64,000 nucleotides of DNA from Hypericibacter sp963696655 (lineage in GTDB: Bacteria; Pseudomonadota; Alphaproteobacteria; Dongiales; Dongiaceae). Positions within the stretch are counted from its first letter, which is position 1; each line of letters opens with the position of its first letter. The stretch covers positions 14,031-78,030 of the forward strand of contig CAVOLB010000051.1 in the NCBI GenBank assembly GCA_963696655.1, written 5' to 3'. A program made the position numbers and the translations under genes. The notes under the pieces were generated by a model. That model was not told the DNA's origin and made no database searches. It saw nothing but the letters and a program-made list of their open reading frames with translations. This document shows, piece by piece, positions 51,376 to 61,089 of this stretch.

Positions 51376-52191
51376 TTACTCGAAGCGCGACTGCGCCCAG
51401 CGGATTGCGGAGGCGAAGCCGTCGCGCTTCACCCGCTGCTCCAGCTCGACCTTGAAGGGATCGGGCAGGAAGCAGAGCTCGACGAAGGCGTCCTCGCCCA
51501 TGGCGATGGCGCTGCTGAAACCCATGATCTCGTAGCTGCGATTGACGGCGGCCTTGTTGGCGGTCCAGATCCCGGCAGGGAAACCCTGCAGCTTGCGCGA
51601 CCATTCGCGCACGCGGGCTTTCAGCTGGCCGGGATCGCAGAGCTCGTTGACGAGGCCGATGCGCTCGGCGCGCTCCGCGGTCATGAGCTCACCCAGCAGC
51701 AGCACTTCCTTCGCGTGGCGGATGCCCATGACCCAGGGGCTGATGAGGAAGGGCGCGCTGGCGGCGATGCGGGCCTCGGGCTCGCCGAAAGTCGAGCCCT
51801 TGTCGGCCAGCACGAAGTCGCAGGCCATGGCGAGCTCGAAACCGCCGCCGAGGCAGTAGCCCTCGATCGCGGCGATGACGGGCTTCTTCGAATGCCAGAC
51901 CTTCCAGCAGGCGGCATTGCCGCGGCCGATATGGCGCCGGATCTCGTCGGGCCCGCCGCCCTCGAGCTCCGTCAGCGCCGCCGGCAGATCGTAGCCCGAG
52001 GAGAAATGCGAGCTCGTGCTGGCCAGCGCGATGACACGCACGTTCTCATCCGCCGCCGCGTCGTCGAGCGCCTGCCCCAGTTCCGCCCATTGGTGCTCGT
52101 CGAAGGCGTTCATCTTCCTGGCGCGATCGAGGCGGATCCAGCGCAGGCCGTTCTCGTCCTCGATCTTCACTGTCGCGAAAGCGGTGGTCAT
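51376..52191 (-). CDS. enoyl-CoA hydratase/isomerase family protein
   Basis: 271 residues of the crotonase fold. The two oxyanion-hole segments are SSHFSSGYDL and EGYCLGGGFELAMACD; the acid/base glutamate region is FGEPEARIA. It hydrates an enoyl-CoA or performs a related reaction. The start at 52191 (MTTAFATVKI) is chosen over the long upstream extension, which has no homologous character. First gene of a two-gene operon with the acyl-CoA ligase. Confidence 0.9.
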   Translation of the reverse strand: MTTAFATVKIEDENGLRWIRLDRARKMNAFDEHQWAELGQALDDAAADENVRVIALASTSSHFSSGYDLPAALTELEGGGPDEIRRHIGRGNAACWKVWHSKKPVIAAIEGYCLGGGFELAMACDFVLADKGSTFGEPEARIAASAPFLISPWVMGIRHAKEVLLLGELMTAERAERIGLVNELCDPGQLKARVREWSRKLQGFPAGIWTANKAAVNRSYEIMGFSSAIAMGEDAFVELCFLPDPFKVELEQRVKRDGFASAIRWAQSRFE

Positions 52192-52321
52192 GAGCGTGAT
52201 CCCTCGATGAGGCGAATTGGCAGGCGCGCCTTGATTGCGCGTCCCCTGACCGGCGAGCAGTTGAATGGCTTTTGGGTGCCGCGGCAAGAGTGCCTGTGGA
52301 GCCAAGGCGCCGAAAGCTTCG

Positions 52322-54316
52322 TCAGTCGCTCTGCGTCTGACGCTGCACGACATGGACCGCGCCGGAGGGCATCGTTTCATCGACCGGCGAAGTGTCGACG
52401 TCGCCCTCGGATGTCGAGGTTGCGATCTCGACCGGCGGCAGGTCGGGCTTCGCCACCGGCAGGGGGGCAAAGGAGCGGCGCGGCTGATCGAGGGCGCCCA
52501 ACGCATAGGCCTTGCCTTCGAAGACATCGCGCTCGAGCAGCTCGATCGAGGCCAGCCATTCGGCGGCGCGCTGGCATTCGGGGTCGCTGTCGCCGTCGCG
52601 GCAGACCTCGGCCACCTCGCGCCCGCGATAGACCAGGGTCGCTTCCGGCAGCGGACGGTAGAGGCGGTCCCCCGGCGTCCGCGACAGGTCGAACAGCGTC
52701 TTCTGCGAATTGCCGACGAGATCCATCACCAGCCGGGGCAGCTCGAACATCGGCACCGACCCCACCCGCAAGGGTCCGCGCTTGCCGTCGATCACCAGCA
52801 GCGGCGTCGCATCGGAGACGCCGTACTGATCCGCGGTGAAATCGCCGAAGCGGTCGGCCAGAAGGCCCAATTCCACATAGCCGCCGAACTGGGCGCCCAA
52901 GCCGGGCAGATGGTCGCCAAAGGCGATGACGATCGCTTCGGGGTCGGCCGCGGTGATGCGCTCGATCTCGTCGGCCAGCTCGCGCGATTTGTGCCGGATC
53001 ACGCTGCCATAGCGCTGCACCAACTCGTTCGGCGATTGGGCGGTGAGCACGGCCGGATGCCCGTCGCCCAGATCGTATGACCAGTGCCCGTAATAGGTCA
53101 TGACATAGCTCAAGGTCGGGCGATCGTCCCGCTCGCGATCGAGCCTGGCCGCGACCTGCCGATAAAGGGAACGGTCCGACAGGAAGGGGCCGGTCAGATC
53201 GTCGAGATCGAAATCCTTCACCGACCAGAATTTCTCGAAGCCGGCATGGCGGTAGGCGTTCTGCCGGTTCCAGAAGCCCGGTCCATTGGGATGGGAGGCG
53301 ACGGTGCGATAGCCGAGCTGGCCCAGCGCCTGCGGCAGGCAGGGCAGGTCGTTGTCGAAGCCGCTCTCGAACTTCACGGCGAAATCATGGACCGGGAAGC
53401 CGCAGAGGAACTCGAACTCGGCATTGGCGGTCTGGCCGCCGAAGGCGGGACTGAGCGCGGTCGATTTTCCGGCCTGCTCCCACAGCGCCTCGAAGCGCGG
53501 ATCGAACGGCGGCTCGCTATAGCCGGCCTTCGTCAGCAGCGAGGGATCCCAGAAGCTCTCCAGCACCATCACATAGATATTGCGGGGCTTGGCCGGCACC
53601 GCGAGGTTGCCGAACCAGGGCTGTGCCAGTCTCAGGGTTGCGGCGGCGAGGGCCTCGGCGCGGGTGGACCCGGGGTGATGGCTGGCGAGCTCGCGCGCGA
53701 TCTCCTGCAGGCTGTGCAGGGCCGCACCCCGCCAGACATAATTCTCGCGCTGGTCCCAGGTGGTGTTGCCGAAACGCTCATCCATCGCCGCGACGAGGGG
53801 CGCGGGCGCCAGCACGGGAATGGCGAACAGCAGCGCCAGTCCGGCCAGCCCCAGTTTGGCCCCGAGGCCGCGCCAGGTGAGATTGACGAGAACAAGCCCG
53901 GCCAGGATCGCCAGCGGCAGGCAGAGGGCGACCCAGCCCAGCGGCCCCAGCACCTCGATCAGCGCGGGAAAGGAATCGATGTCGTCCGGCATCATCGGCC
54001 GGCCCAGCAGCGCGATCTTCAGCGGATTGCCGATCCACAAGGCCGCGACCAGCAGAGTCTGGACCAGCAGGAAGACCCAGACGCGGCGCGAGGCGAGGAA
54101 CAGGAGCCAGGAAACCGCGAGCAGCAACCCGCCGTCCCACAACATGCGGCTGCGCACGATGCGGATCCCGAACTGCCATTGCGCAAGGGAATCGGCCAGG
54201 AGATAGAGCAGCAGGGTGGAGACGATCGGAATCCACCAGCGCGAGCGAGCGAAATGAAGTCCGAGACCGGATATCGGGGCGGGAATTGGCATCCAGAGGC
54301 TCGGCTGCGCGGTCAA
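52322..54316 (-). CDS. LtaS-like sulfatase-fold membrane enzyme
   Basis: 664 residues. Five N-terminal membrane helices (within about 28-175) anchor a periplasmic sulfatase-fold domain. VMVLESFWDP holds a metal-binding glutamate, GGQTANAEFEF holds the nucleophilic threonine (T296), and AFGDHLPGLG the C-terminal metal ligands. This is the lipoteichoic-acid-synthase architecture; in Gram-negatives it is used for phosphoglycerol transfer to glucans or lipids. The C-terminal 70 residues are low complexity. A role in envelope polymer modification is inferred. Confidence 0.86.
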   Translation of the reverse strand: MTAQPSLWMPIPAPISGLGLHFARSRWWIPIVSTLLLYLLADSLAQWQFGIRIVRSRMLWDGGLLLAVSWLLFLASRRVWVFLLVQTLLVAALWIGNPLKIALLGRPMMPDDIDSFPALIEVLGPLGWVALCLPLAILAGLVLVNLTWRGLGAKLGLAGLALLFAIPVLAPAPLVAAMDERFGNTTWDQRENYVWRGAALHSLQEIARELASHHPGSTRAEALAAATLRLAQPWFGNLAVPAKPRNIYVMVLESFWDPSLLTKAGYSEPPFDPRFEALWEQAGKSTALSPAFGGQTANAEFEFLCGFPVHDFAVKFESGFDNDLPCLPQALGQLGYRTVASHPNGPGFWNRQNAYRHAGFEKFWSVKDFDLDDLTGPFLSDRSLYRQVAARLDRERDDRPTLSYVMTYYGHWSYDLGDGHPAVLTAQSPNELVQRYGSVIRHKSRELADEIERITAADPEAIVIAFGDHLPGLGAQFGGYVELGLLADRFGDFTADQYGVSDATPLLVIDGKRGPLRVGSVPMFELPRLVMDLVGNSQKTLFDLSRTPGDRLYRPLPEATLVYRGREVAEVCRDGDSDPECQRAAEWLASIELLERDVFEGKAYALGALDQPRRSFAPLPVAKPDLPPVEIATSTSEGDVDTSPVDETMPSGAVHVVQRQTQSD

Positions 54317-54547
54317 TTGACTCTGAAATGAAACCTGTCTGTAGCAACAAGTTCATAAAGCAGAGTTGGACGGCGCGCCAGCCATCCGAAAGGAGGGCGT
54401 CCCGGAGCCACTCCTTCCGAGAAAAAAGTCGGTTATTTCAAGTTATTGTCGGAAATCCGCGCCCGCCGGCTGCTGTGGGCGGCCGCGCGAAGCTATCGCT
54501 TCCGCAGGAGGCGCAGGTCACATGCGGCTCTGTCAGTTGGCCGAAGA

Positions 54548-55534
54548 TTAACGGACATAGCCGCGCTCGCGGAACCAGACGATCGCGTCCGCGATCGCTT
54601 CGCGCGCGGGCCGCGGGCGGAAGCCCAATTCCTGGATCGCGCGCTCGCTGCTGAAGAACATGGTCTTGCGTGCGAGCTTCACCGCCTCGCGGGTCGCAAA
54701 GGGCTCGGTCCCCGTCGCCCGGGCCCAGAGCTCGGCCAGCCCTGCGATCGGCATCACCAGCCCGTGCCGCAGTTTCAGGCGCGGCGGCGGGCGGTCGGTC
54801 AATTCGGCGACCGTCGCCAGGATGCTGGCGAGGCTGAGATTCTCCGAGCCCAGAATGTAGCCGCGGCCGGTGCGCCCTCGTTCGAGCGCCAGGATATGGC
54901 CTTCGGCGACATCGTCGACATGCACGACATTGAGGCCGGTGTCGACATAGGCCGGCATCCGCCCATTGGCGGCATCCACCACCATCTTGCCGGTCGGCGT
55001 CGGCTTGATGTCGCGAGGGCCGACCGGCGTCGAAGGATGGGTGATGATCACGGGCAATCCTTCCGCGATCATCTGGCGCACGACGAGTTCGGCGGCATGC
55101 TTCGATTGCTTGTAGGCGCCGACCATATCGGCGGCGCTGCCGGCATCCTCCTCGCAGGCGGGGCTGTTGTCCGGGTGCGGCAACAGGGTCGCGACGCTGC
55201 TGGTATAGACGATGCGCCGAACGCCGGTCTCGGCCGCCGCGCGCATCAGCGCCCGCGTGCCCTCGACATTGGCCTTGAACATGGGCGCCGGATCGGGAAC
55301 CCAGAGCCGATAGTCGGCCGCCACATGAAAGAGCGTATCGCAGCCCTTGACGGCCGCGGCGAGCGAGGCGGGGTCCATCAAATCGCCGGCAATGATCTCG
55401 ACGCGGAGATCTTCGAGGTTGCGGCGATCCGCGGCCGGGCGCACCAGCACGCGCACGGTCTCGCCTCGGGCGAGCAGCTTGTGAGCCAGCGCCGAGCCGA
55501 CGAATCCCGTGGCACCCGTTATCAGCGTCGTCAT
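54548..55534 (-). CDS. hpnA: hopanoid-associated sugar epimerase HpnA
   Basis: 328 residues. An extended SDR with TLITGATGFVGSALAHKLL (NAD-binding), YTSSVATLL and the YKQSKHAAE catalytic tyrosine-lysine pair. The FHVAADYRLWVPDP and PTPTGKMVVDAANGRMPAYVDTGLNVVHVDDVAEGH segments are characteristic of HpnA. It is linked by family to hopanoid head-group synthesis, although it is 11 kb from hpnIJKL here. It has no evident operon partner. Confidence 0.92.
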   Translation of the reverse strand: MTTLITGATGFVGSALAHKLLARGETVRVLVRPAADRRNLEDLRVEIIAGDLMDPASLAAAVKGCDTLFHVAADYRLWVPDPAPMFKANVEGTRALMRAAAETGVRRIVYTSSVATLLPHPDNSPACEEDAGSAADMVGAYKQSKHAAELVVRQMIAEGLPVIITHPSTPVGPRDIKPTPTGKMVVDAANGRMPAYVDTGLNVVHVDDVAEGHILALERGRTGRGYILGSENLSLASILATVAELTDRPPPRLKLRHGLVMPIAGLAELWARATGTEPFATREAVKLARKTMFFSSERAIQELGFRPRPAREAIADAIVWFRERGYVR

Positions 55535-55636
55535 GGCAGCGAGGTCCGCCCGGCCGGAAAGCGAGTCGTTTGGGCGCCCACTATCGCGTCCCCGGACCCC
55601 GGAGGCCAGCCGCTTGATGACGCGGGCGGTCGACGA

Positions 55637-56032
55637 TCAGGGCTTGGTCGCCAGGTCGTCGATGATCGGACAGTCCGGTCGATGGTCGCCATGGCAATGG
55701 CGCGCCAGATGGTCGAGCGTGCGCCGCATGGCCTCGAGCTCGGCGATCTTCTCGTCGAGCTCCTCGATATGGCGCAGGGCCAGCGATTTGACCTCCGCGC
55801 TGGCGCGTTTGCGGTCCCGCCAGAGCTGCAGCAGCTTGGCGGTCTGCTCCAGCGAAAACCCCAGATGGCGTGAGCGCCGGACGAAACTCAGGGTGTGGAC
55901 GTCGTTGTCGGTGTAATGCCGGTAGCCGGCCTCGGAGCGGGCCGAGGGGCGGACCAGCCCGATCGCGTCATAATGCCGGATCATCTTGGCCGAGATGCCG
56001 CTTTCCCGGGCGGCTTCGCCGATCGTCTTCAT
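55637..56032 (-). CDS. cueR: Cu(I)-responsive MerR-family regulator CueR
   Basis: 131 residues. The N-terminal winged helix (MKTIGEAARESGISAKMIRHYDAIGLVRPSARSEAGYRHY) is typical of MerR. A long dimerisation helix and the metal loop follow, C-H-G-D-H-R-P-D-C-P, with two cysteines spaced as in CueR for Cu(I)/Ag(I). Stop of copA lies 6 bases upstream, so it is co-transcribed with the pump it controls. A CueR-type promoter is seen before copA. Confidence 0.94.
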   Translation of the reverse strand: MKTIGEAARESGISAKMIRHYDAIGLVRPSARSEAGYRHYTDNDVHTLSFVRRSRHLGFSLEQTAKLLQLWRDRKRASAEVKSLALRHIEELDEKIAELEAMRRTLDHLARHCHGDHRPDCPIIDDLATKP

Positions 56033-56038
56033 CGGATG

Positions 56039-58363
56039 TTACTCCTCGATATCGGGGCGCCAGCGGCCCAGCAGCAACGCATTGGCGACCACGCTGACGC
56101 TGGAGAGGGCCATGGCGGCACCTGCGGCGACGGGCCCCAGCAGACCGAAGGCTGCCAGCGGAATGCCCAGCAGATTGTAGACGAAGGCCCAGAACAGGTT
56201 TTGTCTGATCTTCGCGTAAGTTCGCCGTGACAGGGCGATGGCGGCGACCGCGAGGCGCGGATCGCCTCGCATCAGGGTGATGCCGGCGGCGTTGAGCGCG
56301 ATATCGCTGCCGCTCGCCATGGCGAAGCCGATATCGGCCGCCGCCAGGGCCGGCGCATCGTTGATGCCGTCACCCACCATCGCCACGACGCGACGCGGCC
56401 CCTTGAGGCGCGCGAGGGCAGCGACCTTGTCGGCGGGCAGCAGCTCGGCCTCGACCTGGCCGATCCCGATGGCCTGCGCCACCGCCTGGGCCGCCGCTTC
56501 ATTGTCGCCGGTCAGCATGACGCTTTGAATGCCGGCGCGCGTCAGCGCGGTTACCGCGTCGCGGGCCTCGGGCCGGATGGGATCGGCGAATCCCAGCGCG
56601 CCGATGAGCGTCGCCGGCCGGCCGGCGGCCGCGGCCCGAGCCAGATAGGAAAGACTGCGGCCGGGCGCATCGACGCGCGCCGCGATCCGCTCGAGCGTTC
56701 TCTCGTCGATGCCGCTTTCCTTCATCAGGCGCCGGCTGCCCAGCAGCAAGGCCTGGCCCTGGACCTTGCCCGCCACACCGCGACCGGGGAGGGCCTGAAC
56801 CTGCTCGGCCGGCGGCAAGGGGAGTTGCCGGGAGCGCGCGGCCGCGGTCACCGCCCGCGCGAGAGGATGCTGGCTCGCGGCCTGCAGCGCCGCGGCGAGG
56901 CGCAGCAGCGAGGTCTCGTCGCCCTCGAACGACGCCAGGGCCGCCAGCTCCGGGTGGCCTTCGGTCAGCGTGCCGGTCTTGTCGAAAGCGACGGTGGTGA
57001 CGGCGTGGGCCCGTTCCAACGCTTCGCCGTCGCGGATCAGGATGCCGTGGCGCGCGCCGACGCCGGAGCCCACCACCACGGCCGTCGGCGTCGCCAGGCC
57101 CAAGGCGCAGGGGCAGGCGATGACCAGCACCGTCACCGCATTGACGATGCCGGCGACCGGATCGCCGGCGCCCAGCCACCAGCCGAAGAAAGTGACGATG
57201 CCGACCGCCAGCACGATGGGAACGAAAACCGCGCTGACGCGGTCGACCAGGCGCTCGATCGGCGCCTTGCCGGCCTCGGCGGATTCGACCAGCCGGATGA
57301 TGCGGGCGAGAAGCGTGTCGGCGCCGATGCGGAGGGTCTCGACCAGCAGCACGCCCTCGCCATTGATGGCGCCGGTCGCGACCTCGTCGCCCGGATGCCG
57401 CTCGACCGGCAGGCTCTCTCCGGTCAGGAGCGATTGATCGAGGCTGCTGGCCCCTTCGACGATCCGGCCGTCGACGGGAACCTGCTCGCCCGGACGGATC
57501 TGCACGCGGTCGCCCGGCCGGATCTCGGCCGCCGGCAGCTCCACGAAGGCACCGCCGCGCCAGACGCGCGCGGTCTCGGGCCGCAGCGCCGTCAACGCCC
57601 GGATGGCGGCGAGCGTGCGCCGCTTGGCCCGGCTCTCGAGCCATTTGCCGAGCCGCACCAGCGTCACGACCAGGGCGGACGCCTCGAAATAGAGATGCGG
57701 CGTCATGCCCGCGGGCGCCGTCGCCATCAGATAGAGACTGAGCCCGAAGGCAGCGCTGCTGCCGATCGAGACCAGCAGATCCATATTGCCGGTGCAGGCC
57801 TTGAGCGCGCGCCAGGCGGCGCCATAGAAGCGCGCACCGAGCCCGAACTGGATGGGCGCGGCCAGCAGCAACTGGATCCAGCCCGGCATCATCGCGTGCT
57901 GGCCGAAGAGCTGCAGCCCCATCTGCACCAGGAAGGGCAGGCAGGCGAGCCCGGCGAGGGCGAGCTTGATGCGTTCGGCGCTGTCTTGCGGGGGCTGTGC
58001 TGCCCGGGGGTGGGCAACATCGATCAACCGCGCCTGATAGCCGGCATCGGTCACGGCATCGATCAGCGACTCCGGTCGGGGTGCCTGTCCGGCCGCGAAC
58101 CGGACCCGGGCATGCTCGCTTGCGAGGTTGACCTCGGCCTTGATCACGCCCGGGACCGCCCTGAGGGCGCGTTCGACCCGGCCGGCACAGGTTGCGCAGC
58201 TCATGCCGCCGATCTCGAGGGCGACCTCGCCGCCCTCGGCCGGGCCGCGGTCGGCCTTATTTTCTTCATATTTTTCAAATAACTGAGATTTTCCCGGGGC
58301 GAGCGCGACGGGACCCAGGGCGGTCAGGGCGAGCTTGGACGGGAGCGGCGGGTCGGTTTCCAT
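56039..58363 (-). CDS. copA: Cu(I)-exporting P1B-type ATPase
   Basis: 774 residues. One N-terminal metal-binding domain (GGMSCATC, C56 and C59) is followed by eight helices with the transport motif CPC in VIACPCALG, the actuator TGES, the phosphorylation site DKTGTLTEG and GDGINDAPAL. It exports Cu(I) to the periplasm. The frame is open to 58582, but the ATG at 58363 is preferred because the upstream part overlaps the CueR operator. That ATG lies about where transcription should start, so the mRNA may be leaderless. Divergent from copZ, followed by cueR. Confidence 0.94.
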   Translation of the reverse strand: METDPPLPSKLALTALGPVALAPGKSQLFEKYEENKADRGPAEGGEVALEIGGMSCATCAGRVERALRAVPGVIKAEVNLASEHARVRFAAGQAPRPESLIDAVTDAGYQARLIDVAHPRAAQPPQDSAERIKLALAGLACLPFLVQMGLQLFGQHAMMPGWIQLLLAAPIQFGLGARFYGAAWRALKACTGNMDLLVSIGSSAAFGLSLYLMATAPAGMTPHLYFEASALVVTLVRLGKWLESRAKRRTLAAIRALTALRPETARVWRGGAFVELPAAEIRPGDRVQIRPGEQVPVDGRIVEGASSLDQSLLTGESLPVERHPGDEVATGAINGEGVLLVETLRIGADTLLARIIRLVESAEAGKAPIERLVDRVSAVFVPIVLAVGIVTFFGWWLGAGDPVAGIVNAVTVLVIACPCALGLATPTAVVVGSGVGARHGILIRDGEALERAHAVTTVAFDKTGTLTEGHPELAALASFEGDETSLLRLAAALQAASQHPLARAVTAAARSRQLPLPPAEQVQALPGRGVAGKVQGQALLLGSRRLMKESGIDERTLERIAARVDAPGRSLSYLARAAAAGRPATLIGALGFADPIRPEARDAVTALTRAGIQSVMLTGDNEAAAQAVAQAIGIGQVEAELLPADKVAALARLKGPRRVVAMVGDGINDAPALAAADIGFAMASGSDIALNAAGITLMRGDPRLAVAAIALSRRTYAKIRQNLFWAFVYNLLGIPLAAFGLLGPVAAGAAMALSSVSVVANALLLGRWRPDIEE

Positions 58364-58401
58364 GCTGCTACAGATGAGGGTTCCCATGATGGGAAGGTCA
58401 A
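58363..58401 (-). promoter_or_regulatory. CueR-type promoter and operator of copA
   Basis: On the minus strand TTGACC (58401-58396), a 19-base spacer, and CATCTG (58376-58371). Within the spacer TTCCCAT-G-ATGGGAA (58381-58395) is a perfect inverted repeat. The long spacer with central palindrome matches MerR/CueR-activated promoters. The expected start point falls beside the copA ATG. Confidence 0.75.
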
Positions 58402-58496
58402 GGCCGCGCTGCCGGCATGGCCGGGTTGTGACCCCGGTGGCTTGACCCATTGGTTCATTCGGCCGACAGATTGAAGCGGGGAAAGGGAGTGTTGCG

Positions 58497-58697
58497 ATGC
58501 GATTCCGAGTTTCCGGCATGAGTTGCGAGGGTTGTGCCCAGGCGGTGACGCGGGCGATCCGGAAAGCGGCACCGGATGCCAAGGTCGATGTCGATCTGGC
58601 CAGCGGCGAAGTGACGGTCGACGGCCGCGTCGCCGAATGCGCCGTGGCCGCCGCGATTCAGAAGGCCGGCTACACGAATGAGGGGCGGCTGGATTAA
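58497..58697 (+). CDS. copZ: CopZ-like copper chaperone (HMA domain)
   Basis: 66 residues, a single heavy-metal-associated domain with MRFRVSGMSCEGCAQAVTRAI (C10 and C13) and VDVDLASGEVTVDG. It binds Cu(I) and would hand it to CopA. The start has GGGAAAGGGAG upstream. It is divergent from copA with 133 bases between, and the CueR palindrome lies in this gap nearer to copA. Confidence 0.9.
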   Translation: MRFRVSGMSCEGCAQAVTRAIRKAAPDAKVDVDLASGEVTVDGRVAECAVAAAIQKAGYTNEGRLD

Positions 58698-58747
58698 CGC
58701 TCCGCCGTCATGCCGGCCTTCGAGCTTGTGAAGAAATCGAACATGTA

Positions 58748-58880
58748 TCCCCTCCCCCTTGATGGGGGAGGGTAGGGAGGGGGTGACTGACTCGGTCTCC
58801 CGAATGTATTCGGAGATTCCGTCCTGCCCTCGAGACCGAGATCCCCCCTCCCTAACCCTCCCCCACAAGGGGGGAGGGGA
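58748..58880. repeat. long imperfect inverted repeat (intergenic palindromic element)
   Basis: The left arm, about 58749-58799, has CCCTCCCCCTT, GGGGGAGGGTAGGGAGGGGG and ends CTCGGTCTC. The right arm, about 58832-58880, starts GAGACCGAG and reads CCCCTCCCTAACCCTCCCCC then AAGGGGGGAGGGG. The arms are close reverse complements. The central part holds CCGAAT-GT-ATTCGG (58799-58812). It looks like a dispersed palindromic unit of the kind scattered in alphaproteobacterial genomes. The rest of 58698-59150 shows no gene. Confidence 0.8.
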
Positions 58881-59150
58881 TTGTTTCTTCAGCCCTTCAA
58901 TTCTTTCACACGCTCCTTCGCCGGGGTGACGAAAGACATGCGTTGCCAGCCTGCGCATTGACTAATCCCACCTTCACGATCGATCAGCCAGACCTGACCG
59001 AGAGTCCAACACCCGCATCGGATCGGCCGTCGGCCGTTGCCGGTTGCGTGGGCGCTTCCTACACTCTGGCGCCGGTCGGGGAGTCGGGAGACGCTCCAGG
59101 CGGGCGCTCCGGCCCTTCGGGTCCCTTTGCCAACGATCGAGACCCCGCCC

Positions 59151-60896
59151 ATGACGCCCTCCGACCCGAAGACCTCGACCGCGACCTCGCCCGCGGCCCG
59201 AACGCACGGATCCAACAGTCCCGCCAACGCCGCCTTCGTCTATGCCGGGGGCAATTACAGCACGGCCCAGCACAAGCTGATGGGCCGCATGTCGGCCAGC
59301 GAGAATTTCCTCAAGGGCTTCGCGCGCCATAGCGGCGTCGACCGGTTCTATTGCTATGCCATGCGCCAGCAGGATCTCGAGGACTTCACGCGCCGCGTCC
59401 AGGAGATCGCGGGCGCCGACAAGCCGGTGACGCTGGTGCCGCCGCTCGATCTCGCGGTCGTCGGCGAGCCTGGCTGCCTCTACCGGCCGGGACCCAATAT
59501 CGGCTATTTCGCCTGGCAGCGGCGCGTCGCCGACCAGCGCCGTTTCAGCGTCTGCGGCGTCACCCACACCACGGCCGAGCATGTGGTGATGGACGGCATC
59601 GCCGAGGCGGTCGCGGGTCCCACCCAGGCGTGGGACGCGCTGGTCTGCACCTCGACCCAGGTGCGGACGATGGTCGAGCGGCTGGTCGATCAATGGAGCC
59701 ACTATCTGAGCCGGCGCTTCGGCAGCAAGGACGTGCGGGCTCCCTTCAAGCTGCCGATGATTCCGCTGGGGGTCGATTGCGAAGGCTTTGCGCCGACGCC
59801 GCAGCGCCAGCGCGACGGCCAGGCGCTTCGCCAGAAGCTCGGCATCGCGCCCGAGGACGTCGTCGTCCTCTTCGTCGGCCGGCTCACCCATGTCGAGAAG
59901 GCCAACCCGCTGCCGATGTATCTGGCGCTGGAAGCGGCTGCGAGGCGCACCAAGAAGAAGCTGCATCTGCTGCAGGCCGGCTGGTACGCCTCGCCGGAGA
60001 TCGAGAAGATCTTCGTCGAGTCCGCGCAGCGCCTGATGCCCTCGGTGCGCTATCATCATGTGGATGCGCGCGAGCCCGAATATCGCTGGAGCGCCTGGTA
60101 TGCGGGCGACATCTTCACCTCGCTCTCCGACAACATCCAGGAGACCTTCGGCCTGACGCCGATCGAGGCGCAAGCCGCGGGGCTGCCGGTCGTGGTCAGC
60201 GACTGGGACGGCTACCGCGACACGGTTGTCGATGGCGAGGTCGGTTTCGCCGCACCGACCTTCATGCCGCCGCCGGGAACGGGCGCCGATCTCGGGCTGC
60301 GCTATGCCATGGCGGTCGACAGCTATGGCCGCTACTGCATGACGACGGCGCAGAGCATCTCGGTCGATGTCGAGTTCTGCGCCCGGTCTTATCTGAAGCT
60401 GATCGAGGACCCGGCGCTGCGAAAGCGCATGGGGGCCGCCGGGCTGGCGAACGCGCAATCGAAGTTCGACTGGCGCGTGGTGGTCGGCGCATATCAGACC
60501 CTGTGGCAGGAGCTGGCCGAGCTGCGCCGCGGCGCCCCGGAATCCGTGGTGCCGGAGGCCGACCGGCCGGCCCATCCCTTGCGCGACGATCCCTTCAGCC
60601 TGTTTTCTTCTTATCCGACGGGCTTCGTCGACGGCGATACGATCGCGACCGCCGCTGCCGGCGGCAACCGGCAGCATCTGGCGGAACTGCGGACCATCCC
60701 GCTCGCCAATCTGATGCCGAGCCTGCTGCTGCCCGAGCCGGAGCTGGTGAAGCTGCTGGAGCGGGTCGCGAAATCGCCCGCGTCGGTCGAGACGCTGCTC
60801 GCCGCCGCGCCGGAACCCCGTCGCAACCAGGCCCGCCGCAGCCTGGGCTGGCTCGCCAAGATCGGACTGGTCCGCTTCTCCAAGCCTTCGGCGTGA
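59151..60896 (+). CDS. GT4-type glycosyltransferase
   Basis: 581 residues. The donor-binding half has VVVLFVGRLTHVEKANPLPMYLALEAA and DNIQETFGLTPIEAQAAGLPVVVSDWDGYRDTV, the typical E-x7-E region of retaining GT-B enzymes. The N-terminal acceptor half begins near FVYAGGNYSTAQHKLMGRMSASE. Residues 1-20 are low complexity. A long C-terminal extension (about 470-581) is rich in leucine and may mediate contacts. It has no signal peptide. The product is unknown, probably a surface glycan. The ATG at 59151 is preferred to an earlier frame start because homologous character begins after it. Confidence 0.85.
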   Translation: MTPSDPKTSTATSPAARTHGSNSPANAAFVYAGGNYSTAQHKLMGRMSASENFLKGFARHSGVDRFYCYAMRQQDLEDFTRRVQEIAGADKPVTLVPPLDLAVVGEPGCLYRPGPNIGYFAWQRRVADQRRFSVCGVTHTTAEHVVMDGIAEAVAGPTQAWDALVCTSTQVRTMVERLVDQWSHYLSRRFGSKDVRAPFKLPMIPLGVDCEGFAPTPQRQRDGQALRQKLGIAPEDVVVLFVGRLTHVEKANPLPMYLALEAAARRTKKKLHLLQAGWYASPEIEKIFVESAQRLMPSVRYHHVDAREPEYRWSAWYAGDIFTSLSDNIQETFGLTPIEAQAAGLPVVVSDWDGYRDTVVDGEVGFAAPTFMPPPGTGADLGLRYAMAVDSYGRYCMTTAQSISVDVEFCARSYLKLIEDPALRKRMGAAGLANAQSKFDWRVVVGAYQTLWQELAELRRGAPESVVPEADRPAHPLRDDPFSLFSSYPTGFVDGDTIATAAAGGNRQHLAELRTIPLANLMPSLLLPEPELVKLLERVAKSPASVETLLAAAPEPRRNQARRSLGWLAKIGLVRFSKPSA

Positions 60897-61089
60897 TTCC
60901 GCCGCCGCCATGCAGGGCCGCGAGGGGAAACCAAGGCGGGCGGGCGCGGGTTCCCATCGTCCCGGGCTGCAGTCGGCCGGATGCCTCGCGGAAGCGGCAT
61001 TTTTGTCTTCCCGTCATTCGAGCAGATTGCGTATCCTTCGCACGGAATGGTCGCCGAGTGGGCTTTCGTCGATTTGACAGGAGATGCGG

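Noticed and set aside
58364..58582. 73-residue N-terminal extension of CopA
   Set aside because: It overlaps the CueR promoter and palindrome and has no metal-binding or membrane character.
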